Assembly: GCF_017357385.1 (NCBI RefSeq)
Contig: NZ_CP071632.1
Location: 1,927,501-1,991,500, forward strand
Reading direction: 5' to 3'
From: Rhizobium sp. NZLR1
Lineage (GTDB): Bacteria; Pseudomonadota; Alphaproteobacteria; Rhizobiales; Rhizobiaceae
Length of the DNA: 64,000 nucleotides
Shown: in pieces, positions 37,101 through 44,885 of the stretch
Numbering within the stretch: the first letter of the stretch is position 1
Layout: each line of letters opens with the position of its first letter
Made by a program: the position numbers and the translations under genes
Notes under the pieces: generated by a model
What the model was told of the DNA's origin: nothing
Databases searched by the model: none
What the model saw: the letters and a program-made list of their open reading frames with translations, nothing else

Positions 37101-37357
37101 AGGCCGCGTCCGCCGGCGGCTACGGCATCCAGATCGCCTCATTGCCGTCGCAAGACGAGGCGACCAAATCCTATGCCAACCTGTCGAAGAAATTCGCCGG
37201 TGTGCTTGGTGGCCGCGCACATGAGATCCGCAAGGCCGATATCGCCGGCAAGGGCACTTTCTACCGTGTCCGTATTCCTGCCGGTTCCAAGGACGAGGCC
37301 GCAGCGCTCTGCGAACAGTATCGCGCAGCGGGCGGCAGCTGCCTGATCTCCAAGTAG
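34121..37357 (+). CDS. Very long SPOR-domain membrane protein
   Basis: A 1,078-residue bitopic protein. About 675 N-terminal cytoplasmic residues are acidic and Pro/Ala-rich, mostly disordered, with repeated short acidic patches such as DFVEIEDDLEDFGSD and EDLPFDPAMISDPEDRPE. One membrane helix follows (RLLAGAVVLVVFAGVGYGVY, about 678-697). Then comes a 300-residue Pro/Ala/Thr-rich periplasmic linker and a C-terminal SPOR domain (GYGIQIASLPSQDEATKSYA ... FYRVRIPAGSKDEA). SPOR domains bind denuded septal peptidoglycan. It lies between argS and nagZ, a conserved alphaproteobacterial order, and ends with a strong terminator. Start MADKQLAYDTRGKDDLF chosen over an upstream unlikely extension. Confidence 0.9.
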   Translation: MADKQLAYDTRGKDDLFADDDPLAELARIVGFEPRVAANTITEPARQEPALDLEDELGREFDRYDSPRPLAELDRPAEPISDDVIPEDYIEPVLDVSPAAERPEVAEPVSVASVEAEEATVPAASNWDAPAADPAAWPQQLSVEPAFETPVQSAIGGARDLIEELELSIGAAPVSSLPQPAKAPQWSAASIRLPLANFHAAKREESVVPPKPEPVVEAAAAPVAEAHSADLPAAEPQPVIEQSAPAVEQLAPIVAAEPSEEFESASPSLGFPAELDRHDEVIASEEVAEVEDFVEIEDDLEDFGSDAGFDLIAAAVEGEIQADAALTEVVPDVPHTAGTFDLDDLLADVSRYPVPQRPNPATVSPQAESIEAAPVAAAFVQPQVIAPAPVVAAAARPAPVYAAEAVTVAPQLAEVAAPQPAATAYSRAQQPVPEADDPFAGHDFELDLAGIELELADLDFSEPPELAPAEPVPQLEPAVRAPEQAAAISPRAAAVFAPEPQIPAFQQAASAPARPAPAVVAESHVRAQAQVPTPAPAFNWTPVADSTEDLPFDPAMISDPEDRPEAVEDMHVPALPPVEQPAPVAKTQDFDFDLDAEIASFFEPAKPRENPAPATDTAAAAAKVVKPTIADGLDDFERALEEDFRRSVREPVERRETSEVRIESASQAADFSRARSMRRLLAGAVVLVVFAGVGYGVYSSVWNGEGLGIVASGEPRVIAADKEPVKVVPENPGGKTVPNQDKAVYDRVAGSAEEPKQKALVSSDEAPVDVVQRTLTPEALPEDDENANPSDQVTPTAVGETEDPRLLPNQDNAENAPASDADKAPSVSPRKVRTMIVKPDGTLVAREEPAAVDQPAAPVTSSAQPMPALTAPSAQSASPVPPVGGTAASFPSSAEVASADARSAAPAETTPAQPPLTGGADTQAANPAPVQPPVRPVKTGAATDTAPVPIARPAEQPVNVVGTVTEKGNVRPPAQQPKTTEVAAAAPVAAQPQQAASAGGYGIQIASLPSQDEATKSYANLSKKFAGVLGGRAHEIRKADIAGKGTFYRVRIPAGSKDEAAALCEQYRAAGGSCLISK

Positions 37358-37380
37358 TCTCGGGTTTGAATGGAATAACA

Positions 37381-37416
37381 AGAGCGGCGGGCCGGATCGG
37401 TCCGCCGCTCTTTTTT
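37381..37416 (+). terminator. Rho-independent terminator after the SPOR gene
   Basis: AGAGCGGCGG (37381-37390) pairs with CCGCCGCTCT (37402-37411), followed by TTTTTT. Confidence 0.88.
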
Positions 37417-37471
37417 GTGCATCGCTTTCGACCTTGCTCGCATTTGGCCGGGCGCCGTCTATGATTCTCAA

Positions 37472-38485
37472 ATGACCGAATCAAAAGCGATGATCCTTGG
37501 CTGCAGTGGCCTTTCCCTCACATCCGAAGAGAAAGCCTTCTATCGGGGCGAACGGCCCTGGGGCTTCATCCTCTTCGGGCGCAACATCTCGGAGGCAGGT
37601 CAGATTACCGATCTTGTCGCCGAACTGCGCGACAGCGTCGGCTGGCATGCACCGGTGCTGATCGACCAGGAGGGCGGCCGTGTCCAGCGCATCCGGCCAC
37701 CCATTCTCAAGCGTTATCCCTCAGGCCGGGAACTCGGCGATCTCTATCGCCGCGACCCAGGGCTCGGCCTGCGCGCCGCGTGGGCGATGTCGCGGCTGCA
37801 CGCCTTCGACCTTTCGAGCCTCGGCATCGATGTCGATTGTCTGCCGGTGCTCGATGTGCCGGTCGAGGGCAGCAGCAATGTCATCGGCGACCGCGCCTAT
37901 GGCGGCGATCTCGAGACCGTCATCGCGATGGGCCGGGCGGCTGCCGAGGGGCTGAAGGCCGGCGGCCTGTTGCCGGTGATGAAGCATGTTCCCGGCCACG
38001 GCCGCGGCTTTGCGGACTCACATCTGGAACTTCCTGTCGTCACCGTCTCGCGCGATGAGTTGGAAGCCCATGACTTCCCACCCTTCGTCGCGATGAAAGA
38101 CGAGTTGATGGCGATGACCTGCCACGTCGTCTTCACCGCCATCGATCCCGATAATCCGGCGACAACGTCGCGCAAAGTGACCGACGGTATCATCCGCGAG
38201 CATATCGGCTTTACCGGTCTGCTGCTCTCCGACGACAGCTCGATGAATGCTCTTTCCGGCACGATCGGTCAACGCGCGGCGAATATCATTGCAGGCGGAT
38301 GCGATATCGTGCTGCATTGCAACGGCCATATGGACGAGATGCGCGAGGTCGTGGCAAATGTTCCGCAGATCGCCGGTCAATCGCTTGTCCGCGCAAAAGC
38401 GGTGGAGGCGGGCTTCACGGCAGCAGATGCCGCCGACGAAGCGGAATTGAGGGCAGAATTCGAGGCGATGTTTGCGACGGTCTGA
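37472..38485 (+). CDS. nagZ: Beta-N-acetylhexosaminidase NagZ
   Basis: A 337-residue cytoplasmic glycoside hydrolase family 3 enzyme that removes GlcNAc from muropeptides during cell-wall recycling. Motifs: GFILFGRNI, LIDQEGGRVQRI, the catalytic loop MKHVPGHGRGFADSHLELP (Asp/His pair), and LLSDDSSMNAL with the nucleophile Asp. Start at MTESKAMILGCSG (37472). It probably shares a transcript with scpA-scpB (15-bp gap), as in many alphaproteobacteria. Confidence 0.93.
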   Translation: MTESKAMILGCSGLSLTSEEKAFYRGERPWGFILFGRNISEAGQITDLVAELRDSVGWHAPVLIDQEGGRVQRIRPPILKRYPSGRELGDLYRRDPGLGLRAAWAMSRLHAFDLSSLGIDVDCLPVLDVPVEGSSNVIGDRAYGGDLETVIAMGRAAAEGLKAGGLLPVMKHVPGHGRGFADSHLELPVVTVSRDELEAHDFPPFVAMKDELMAMTCHVVFTAIDPDNPATTSRKVTDGIIREHIGFTGLLLSDDSSMNALSGTIGQRAANIIAGGCDIVLHCNGHMDEMREVVANVPQIAGQSLVRAKAVEAGFTAADAADEAELRAEFEAMFATV

Positions 38486-38500
38486 TTGTAGAGGAGCAGG

Positions 38501-39361
38501 GTGGTGAACACGGTCAAGGGCACGGGGCGTCAGCAGGCGGCAACGCCGATGGACAAGCTGTGGCAGGAAAATGGTGCCGAGCGCGCCAGCCACGAGCCGG
38601 CGTTGGTGATCGATGTCGCCGGCTTTGAAGGCCCGCTCGACCTGTTGCTCTATCTTGCCCGCAACCAGAAGGTTGATCTGTCGCGCATTTCGGTGCTGGC
38701 GCTTGCCGAGCAATATCTGCAGTTCGTCGAAAGCGCCCGGCGCATCCGCATCGAGCTTGCCGCCGACTATCTCGTCATGGCAGCCTGGCTCGCCTTTCTG
38801 AAGTCGAGGCTGCTCATTCCCCAGCAGGCCAAGGATGACGGTCCTTCCGGCGAGGAACTGGCGGCAACGCTCGCCTTCCGGCTGAAACGCCTCGAAGCCA
38901 TGCGCCAGGCTGCGGAAGGCCTCGTCAACCGCAACCGTCTCGGCCGCGACATCTTCATGCGCGGCGCGCCCGAGCATATTCCCGACCGGCAGCAATCCGC
39001 TTATGCGGCCAGCCTCTACGATCTGTTGACCGCCTATGCGGCGCTGCGCCAGCGCAATGCGGTCACCCATGTGACGATCGAGAGACGCAGCGTCTGGTCG
39101 CTGACAGATGCCCGCGAATTGCTGACCCAGATGATCGGCGAGGTCGGCGACTGGACAGCGATGGAGCATTATCTGCTGCGCTATCTCGCAGCGCCCGAGG
39201 AACGCGTCACGGCGATCGCTAGCGCTTTTGCCGCCTCGCTAGAGCTGGTGCGCGAGGGCAAGTTGGAAATCCGCCAGGACGGCGCCTTTCAGCCGTTATA
39301 CATGCGCCGCGGTCCCAAACACGCCACGCTGCAGGTGGTGGAGCAGGAGCAGCCGGCTTGA
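38501..39361 (+). CDS. scpA: Segregation and condensation protein A
   Basis: A 286-residue kleisin subunit that, with ScpB and SMC, compacts the chromosome. Diagnostic N-terminal segment FEGPLDLLLYLARNQKVDLS and AADYLVMAAWLAFLKSRLLI, with a winged-helix C-terminus. The start is a GTG (38501, followed by another GTG) with GGAG upstream. Its stop codon overlaps the TTG start of scpB. Confidence 0.92.
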   Translation: MVNTVKGTGRQQAATPMDKLWQENGAERASHEPALVIDVAGFEGPLDLLLYLARNQKVDLSRISVLALAEQYLQFVESARRIRIELAADYLVMAAWLAFLKSRLLIPQQAKDDGPSGEELAATLAFRLKRLEAMRQAAEGLVNRNRLGRDIFMRGAPEHIPDRQQSAYAASLYDLLTAYAALRQRNAVTHVTIERRSVWSLTDARELLTQMIGEVGDWTAMEHYLLRYLAAPEERVTAIASAFAASLELVREGKLEIRQDGAFQPLYMRRGPKHATLQVVEQEQPA

Positions 39362-40074
39362 TCGATCCGAAGAGTGATGAGGATTTCGAGGACGATTTCG
39401 AAGGCAGGGGCCGCGACTTGCAGGCGGAGATCGAGGCAGAGCGCATCGCCGAGGCGCTGGTCTTCGCTTCCTCGCAGCCGGTTTCCGAGAGCTTCCTGGC
39501 TGAGCGTCTGGCTGAGAATGCTGACGTGCGCGCAATCATGCTGCGTCTGAAAGCGCAATATGCGCCGCGCGGCGTCAACCTCGTGCAGATCGAGGGCGCC
39601 TGGGCCTTCCGCACCGCGGCCGATCTGTCCTTTGTCATCCGCCGCGATGAAAACGAGGTGAAGAAGCTGTCGCGCGCCGCACTGGAAGTGCTGGCGATCA
39701 TTGCCTATCACCAGCCGGTGACCCGGGCCGAAATCGAGGATATCCGCGGCGTTCAGACCTCGCGCGGCACGCTCGACGTGCTGATGGAAGCCGGCTGGGT
39801 GCGGTTTCGCGGCCGCCGGCGCACGCCGGGCCGGCCAGTGACACTGGGCACGACACGCGATTTCCTCGACCATTTCGGTCTCGAGGAACTGCGTGACCTG
39901 CCCGGTCTCGAAGAATTGAAGGGAGCGGGCTTGCTGTCAGGCCGGATTCCGGCGAATTTCAATATTCCCTCGCCGTTGATGAACGACGAACTGACCGAGG
40001 ACGAGGACCCGATAACCCAGATGGACCTCGAGGAACTGGGGTTGCTGGCGCCGCGCGGCGCCTCCGAAGATTGA
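39358..40074 (+). CDS. scpB: Segregation and condensation protein B
   Basis: A 238-residue protein with two winged-helix domains that dimerises on ScpA. Key stretches: AEALVFASSQPVSESFLAER, LSRAALEVLAIIAYHQPVTR and IEDIRGVQTSRGTLDVLMEA. Starts with TTG at 39358; the sequence TTGA contains both this start and the scpA stop, implying coupled translation. The C-terminal tail is acidic (NDELTEDEDPITQ). Confidence 0.92.
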   Translation: MIDPKSDEDFEDDFEGRGRDLQAEIEAERIAEALVFASSQPVSESFLAERLAENADVRAIMLRLKAQYAPRGVNLVQIEGAWAFRTAADLSFVIRRDENEVKKLSRAALEVLAIIAYHQPVTRAEIEDIRGVQTSRGTLDVLMEAGWVRFRGRRRTPGRPVTLGTTRDFLDHFGLEELRDLPGLEELKGAGLLSGRIPANFNIPSPLMNDELTEDEDPITQMDLEELGLLAPRGASED

Positions 40075-40257
40075 GGGGCTTGCGTCTTGCTTTTGCCATG
40101 CATGGCGAAAACAATGGGGGCCGCCACTTTTCGACGGGTCAATGGCTTGTCACAAAGGGCGATACCGTGACATTAAGCGCAGTTCAAAAGGCGTGATGTT
40201 GGAAACGGTGTTTGAAATCCTTACATCGTGGGAACAACGAAACAGGGAGTTAGGGTA

Positions 40258-40449
40258 ATGGGTTCTTTTAGCATGTGGCACTGGTTGATCGTTCTGGTCA
40301 TAGTGCTGTTGTTGTTCGGTCGCGGCAAGATCCCGGAACTGATGGGCGACGTTGCCAAGGGCATCAAGAGCTTCAAGAAGGGCATGACGGACGAGGACGC
40401 GCCGGAAACGGCAAAGACCGTCGATCACAAGGCCGACGAAACGAAATAA
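40258..40449 (+). CDS. tatA: Twin-arginine translocase subunit TatA
   Basis: A 63-residue protein with an N-terminal membrane helix ([20 protein letters not shown]), the hinge [20 protein letters not shown] that defines TatA, and an acidic tail. It forms the size-adjusting Tat pore. Start placed at 40258 with GGGAGTTAGGG upstream; an in-frame earlier start lacks support. Followed by tatB and tatC. The window encodes a likely Tat substrate, the DctP protein. Confidence 0.95.
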   Translation: MGSFSMWHWLIVLVIVLLLFGRGKIPELMGDVAKGIKSFKKGMTDEDAPETAKTVDHKADETK

Positions 40450-40500
40450 CCAAGTCCGGGAAAAGGCGCTGCCCCCGCGCTTCCCGTCCAGGAGCCTTGC

Positions 40501-41109
40501 ATGTTCGATATTGGCTGGACCGAGCTTTTGGTCATCGCGGTGGTCCTGATCGTGGTCGTCGGTCCCAAGGATTTGCCGCCGATGCTGCGCGCTTTCGGCA
40601 AGATGACGCAGCGCGCCCGCAAGGTGGCGGGTGACTTCCGCGCGCAATTCGATGAAGCGTTGCGCGAGGCAGAGCTTGACGATGTCCGCCAGACGCTCAG
40701 CGACGCTCAGAAGCTCAACCCGGTGAATAGCCTGCGCGAGGCGATGAATCCGCTTCGCCAGATGGGCAACGAGATCAAGGCCGACCTGCAGAAGGCGACC
40801 GTGGCCCCGGAAAACAAGACCGAGGTGCCGCCTGCTGCGGTCTCAGCCCCGACGCCGTCGATGAGCCTGCCGGAAACGCCGCCGTTGGTGCCGGCGCCTG
40901 CGCAGCCTGAACCCGTCGCAGCAGCGATCGTCCAGGCCGAAACGGTTGCCGCCAAGCCGAAGGCCGTACGCAAGCCACGCGCCAAGGCCGCAGATAAGGC
41001 CGCCTTTGCCATTGCCGCGCCTGTGGAAAAGCCGAAGCGCACGACGGCAGTCAGGAAGCCTGCAACGCCGAAGACGCCGGTACAGATGAAGAAAAAGGAC
41101 GAGGCATGA
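40501..41109 (+). CDS. tatB: Twin-arginine translocase subunit TatB
   Basis: A 202-residue protein. N-terminal helix MFDIGWTELLVIAVVLIVVV with the TatB-type GPKDLPPMLRAFGKM hinge, an amphipathic helix (QFDEALREAELDDVRQTLSD), then a Pro/Ala/Lys-rich tail. With TatC it forms the receptor for twin-arginine signal peptides. Overlaps tatC by ATGA. Confidence 0.95.
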   Translation: MFDIGWTELLVIAVVLIVVVGPKDLPPMLRAFGKMTQRARKVAGDFRAQFDEALREAELDDVRQTLSDAQKLNPVNSLREAMNPLRQMGNEIKADLQKATVAPENKTEVPPAAVSAPTPSMSLPETPPLVPAPAQPEPVAAAIVQAETVAAKPKAVRKPRAKAADKAAFAIAAPVEKPKRTTAVRKPATPKTPVQMKKKDEA

Positions 41110-41933
41110 GCGGTGAGTCCGAAGATAAGCCGCAGCCGTTGATCGAGCACCTGATGGAGTTGCGCACGCGGCTGATCTGGTCGATCGGCGCGTTTTTTAT
41201 CGCCTTCATCGCCTGCTTCTTTTTTGCCAAGCATCTCTTCAACTACTTAGTCATTCCCTACAAGACAGCCGTAATATGGGCGCATCTCGACGTCGAGAAG
41301 GCCCAGCTGATCTACACCGCGCCACAGGAATTCTTCTTCACGCAGGTCAAAGTGGCGATGTTCGGCGGACTGGTGGTCGCTTTCCCGATCATTGCCGCCC
41401 AGGTCTACAAGTTCGTAGCGCCCGGCCTCTACAAGAACGAACGTCAGGCCTTCCTGCCGTTCCTGATCGCCTCGCCGGTCCTGTTCCTGATGGGCGGCGC
41501 GCTCGTCTATTTCTTCTTCACGCCGATGGTCATGTGGTTCTTCCTGTCTATGCAGCAGGCGCCGGGTCATGACGAGGTGGCGATCTCGCTGATGCCGAAG
41601 GTCTCGGAATATCTGAGCCTGATCATGACGCTTGTCTTCTCCTTTGGCCTCGTCTTCCAGCTTCCCGTCGTCACCACGCTGCTCGCCCGCGTCGGACTTC
41701 TGACGTCGCAATGGCTCGCCGAAAAGCGCAAGTTCGCCATCGTGCTTGCCTTCATCGTCGCCGCCGTGTTGACGCCACCGGATCCGATGTCCCAGATCGG
41801 CCTTGCGATACCGACGATCCTTCTCTACGAGATTTCCATCCATGCGGCGCGACTCGTAGAGCGCCAGCGTGCCCGGCAGGCGGTCGAAAAGGACACCGAA
41901 TCCGCGGACGTTGCCAAGACGGACAGCGTCTGA
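41106..41933 (+). CDS. tatC: Twin-arginine translocase subunit TatC
   Basis: A 275-residue six-helix membrane protein. Signature [20 protein letters not shown] at the N-terminus (conserved Glu of the signal-peptide site) and [20 protein letters not shown]. It recognises the twin-arginine motif. Translationally coupled to tatB. Lies ~100 bp ahead of serS. Confidence 0.97.
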   Translation: MSGESEDKPQPLIEHLMELRTRLIWSIGAFFIAFIACFFFAKHLFNYLVIPYKTAVIWAHLDVEKAQLIYTAPQEFFFTQVKVAMFGGLVVAFPIIAAQVYKFVAPGLYKNERQAFLPFLIASPVLFLMGGALVYFFFTPMVMWFFLSMQQAPGHDEVAISLMPKVSEYLSLIMTLVFSFGLVFQLPVVTTLLARVGLLTSQWLAEKRKFAIVLAFIVAAVLTPPDPMSQIGLAIPTILLYEISIHAARLVERQRARQAVEKDTESADVAKTDSV

Positions 41934-42033
41934 GCGGCAATCCGGAAATCCTTTCATGAACGCCGTCTCATCCGGTCGAAGCCCGCTCAGGCTTTGGCCG
42001 GGTCACTTCTGTTGCAAACGATCTGGAACGACG

Positions 42034-43317
42034 ATGCTCGATATCAAATGGATCCGTGAGAATCCCGAAGCGCTCAATGCCGCTCTTGCCAAGCGCGGCG
42101 CGGAGCCTCTGGCCCAAAGCCTCGTCGCCCTCGATGAAAAGCGCCGCTCTGCCGTGCAGAAAGCGCAGGACTTGCTGTCTCGCCGCAATCTCGCCTCCAA
42201 GGAGATCGGCGCGGCGCTGTCCCAGAAGAATGGCGAGCTTGCCGAGAAGCTGAAGGCCGAGGTCGCCGAATTGAAGACCCTGCTGCCGGCGATCGAGGAG
42301 GAGGACCGGCTACTGACGGCCGAACTCGCCGACGCGCTCTCTCGCATCCCCAACATACCTTTCGACGATGTTCCGGTCGGCAAGGACGAGCACGACAATG
42401 TCGTCACCCGCGTCGTCGGCGAAAAGCCGCGCTGGAACCATACGCCGAAGGAGCACTTCGAAATCGGCGAGGGGCTCGGCTATATGGATTTCGAGCGCGC
42501 CGCCAAGCTCTCCGGCTCGCGCTTCACGGTTCTGACCGGGTCGCTCGCCAGGCTCGAGCGTGCGCTCGGCCAGTTCATGATCGATCTCCACACCCGTGAG
42601 CACGGTTATACCGAAGTCAGCTCGCCGCTAATGGTGCGCGCTGAAGCCCTGTTCGGCACCGGCAACCTGCCGAAGTTCGAAGAGGATCTCTTCAAGACGA
42701 CGGACGGTCGTTATCTCATTCCGACAGCCGAAGTGACGCTGACCAATCTGGTGCGCGAGGAAATCCTCGATCAGGAAAAGCTGCCGCTCCGCTTCACCGC
42801 CTTGACGCCGTCCTTCCGTTCGGAAGCGGGCTCGGCCGGCCGCGATACGCGCGGCATGCTGCGTCAGCACCAGTTCTGGAAATGCGAACTCGTCTCGATC
42901 ACCGACGCCGAAAACGCCATCGCCGAGCATGAGCGCATGACGGCCTGCGCCGAAGAAGTTCTGAAGCGCCTAGGTCTGCATTTCCGCACGATGACGCTTT
43001 GCACCGGCGACATGGGCTTCGGCTCGCGCAAGACCTACGATCTCGAAGTTTGGCTGCCGGGACAGAACGCCTTCCGCGAAATCTCCTCCTGCTCTGTCTG
43101 TGGCGATTTTCAGGCCCGCCGGATGAACGCGCGCTACCGCGACAAGGACGACAAGAGCAACAGGTTCGTCCACACGCTGAACGGCTCCGGCACCGCTGTC
43201 GGCCGCTGCCTGATCGCCGTTCTCGAAAATTATTTGAACGAAGATGGGTCCGTCACGATTCCGGACGTTTTGCTTCCCTATATGGGCGGATTGACCAAAA
43301 TCGAACGGGCGGCCTGA
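42034..43317 (+). CDS. serS: Serine--tRNA ligase
   Basis: A 427-residue class II synthetase. N-terminal coiled-coil arm (residues 25-105), then motif 2 [21 protein letters not shown] and motif 3 [18 protein letters not shown]. Start [18 protein letters not shown] at 42034; the frame extends upstream without family similarity. Five bases before surE, so probably one transcript serS-surE-pcm. Confidence 0.97.
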   Translation: MLDIKWIRENPEALNAALAKRGAEPLAQSLVALDEKRRSAVQKAQDLLSRRNLASKEIGAALSQKNGELAEKLKAEVAELKTLLPAIEEEDRLLTAELADALSRIPNIPFDDVPVGKDEHDNVVTRVVGEKPRWNHTPKEHFEIGEGLGYMDFERAAKLSGSRFTVLTGSLARLERALGQFMIDLHTREHGYTEVSSPLMVRAEALFGTGNLPKFEEDLFKTTDGRYLIPTAEVTLTNLVREEILDQEKLPLRFTALTPSFRSEAGSAGRDTRGMLRQHQFWKCELVSITDAENAIAEHERMTACAEEVLKRLGLHFRTMTLCTGDMGFGSRKTYDLEVWLPGQNAFREISSCSVCGDFQARRMNARYRDKDDKSNRFVHTLNGSGTAVGRCLIAVLENYLNEDGSVTIPDVLLPYMGGLTKIERAA

Positions 43318-43322
43318 AGGCG

Positions 43323-44096
43323 ATGCGCATCCTGCTGACGAATGACGACGGAATTCACGCGGAAGGCTTGGCCGCGCTGGAGCGGATCGCCCGCACGCTG
43401 TCCGACGACGTCTGGATCGTGGCGCCCGAGACTGATCAGAGCGGCCTTGCCCATTCGTTGAGCCTGTCGGAACCTTTGCGGCTACGCAAGATTTCCGACA
43501 AGCATTTCGCCTTGCGCGGCACGCCGACCGATTGCGTCATCATGGGCATCCGGCAGGTGATGGACATCAAGCCCGATCTCGTTCTCTCCGGCGTCAATTC
43601 GGGCTCGAACGTCGCAGACGACGTAACCTATTCCGGCACTATCGCCGGCGCCATCGAAGGCACGATGCAGGGTGTGCGTTCCTTCGCGCTGAGCCAGGCC
43701 TACCTCTATGAGGACGGCGCGCGCATCGTTCCTTGGGAGGTCTGCGAGACACATGCGCCGGCCCTTCTGGAAAAGCTGATGGTTCTGGACCTGCCGCAGG
43801 GCACGTTTCTCAATCTCAACTTCCCGAACTGCGGTCCCGACGAGGTCGATGGCGCCGAGGTGACCATGCAGGGCAAGCTCGCCTTCAACCTGCAGGTCGA
43901 CGCCCGCTCCGATGGCCGGGGCTTTCCCTATTACTGGCTGAAGTTCGGCGAACGCGCCGGCGCCTTCATCGAAGGCACGGATATTCATGCCCTGAAGCAT
44001 AACAAGATTTCGGTAACGCCTTTGAAACTGGATCTGACCGATTATTCCGTGACGGACCGCGTGGCGCGGGCCTTGGGATACGGAGCACAGGTTTGA
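43323..44096 (+). CDS. surE: 5'/3'-nucleotidase SurE
   Basis: A 257-residue metal-dependent nucleoside monophosphate phosphatase. Metal ligands in [16 protein letters not shown] (Asp-Asp) and the Asn in [38 protein letters not shown] is also diagnostic. SurE and Pcm are paired in many bacteria as stationary-phase survival genes. Its stop overlaps the TTG start of pcm. Confidence 0.95.
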   Translation: MRILLTNDDGIHAEGLAALERIARTLSDDVWIVAPETDQSGLAHSLSLSEPLRLRKISDKHFALRGTPTDCVIMGIRQVMDIKPDLVLSGVNSGSNVADDVTYSGTIAGAIEGTMQGVRSFALSQAYLYEDGARIVPWEVCETHAPALLEKLMVLDLPQGTFLNLNFPNCGPDEVDGAEVTMQGKLAFNLQVDARSDGRGFPYYWLKFGERAGAFIEGTDIHALKHNKISVTPLKLDLTDYSVTDRVARALGYGAQV

Positions 44097-44746
44097 CGGC
44101 AAGACTGGCCGAGAAAGAGGGCTTTGCGGCGCTCGTCCTTAGATTGCGTGCCGAAGGCATCTCCGACCTCGATCTGCTGACGGCGGTCGAGCAGACGCAG
44201 CGCTCGCTCTTCGTGCCGCCGCAATTTTCCGATGATGCCTATTCGAGCCGGACGATACCGATCGAATGCGGCTCCTTCCTTGAAGGCATCGATTTTGTCG
44301 TCCGCATCCTGCATCACCTCAAAGTCAAACCAGGACAGCGCGTCCTCGAAATCGGCACCGGCAGCGGCTTTACCGCCGCCGTCATCGGCAGAATGGCTGA
44401 GCGTGTTCTGTCCATCGACCGCTACAAGACGCTGACATCGGCGGCACAGCGGCGCATGGAATCGCTTGGCCTGCGCAACGTTATCATCCGCCACGCCGAC
44501 GGTAGTGCCGGCATGCAGGGAGAGGGCACCTTCGACCGCATCCTGGTGACGGCGGCCTTCAATGCGATGCCGCGCTTTTATACTGACCAGCTTGTTTCCG
44601 GCGGCTCGATGATCGCGCCGTTGATGATCTCCGAAACCGAATGCCGCATGGTGCGGTTGACGAAAACCGGCAGCCGGTTCGAACGCGAAGAACTGTTCGA
44701 AGCCCCGTATCTGCCGATCGTTCCGCGCCTTGCCTCGCTGCTGTAA
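44093..44746 (+). CDS. pcm: Protein-L-isoaspartate O-methyltransferase
   Basis: A 217-residue methyltransferase that repairs isoaspartyl residues. SAM motif [21 protein letters not shown], the family segment [20 protein letters not shown] and [19 protein letters not shown] start at 44093 inside TTGA shared with the surE stop. The classic surE-pcm context makes this the more likely true Pcm of the two homologues in the window. Confidence 0.92.
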   Translation: MTARLAEKEGFAALVLRLRAEGISDLDLLTAVEQTQRSLFVPPQFSDDAYSSRTIPIECGSFLEGIDFVVRILHHLKVKPGQRVLEIGTGSGFTAAVIGRMAERVLSIDRYKTLTSAAQRRMESLGLRNVIIRHADGSAGMQGEGTFDRILVTAAFNAMPRFYTDQLVSGGSMIAPLMISETECRMVRLTKTGSRFEREELFEAPYLPIVPRLASLL

Positions 44747-44885
44747 GCTCTACGATTTTTCACCCGTAAGCTATGGTTATCAACTTCTCAAAAATACCGC
44801 ACTGATTCCAGCATCTTAACCGCGTGGTAATACTAACGCGTTTTAATAGACTCACAAATGGTTGCGTTCTCAGTGGGTCGAGTCA

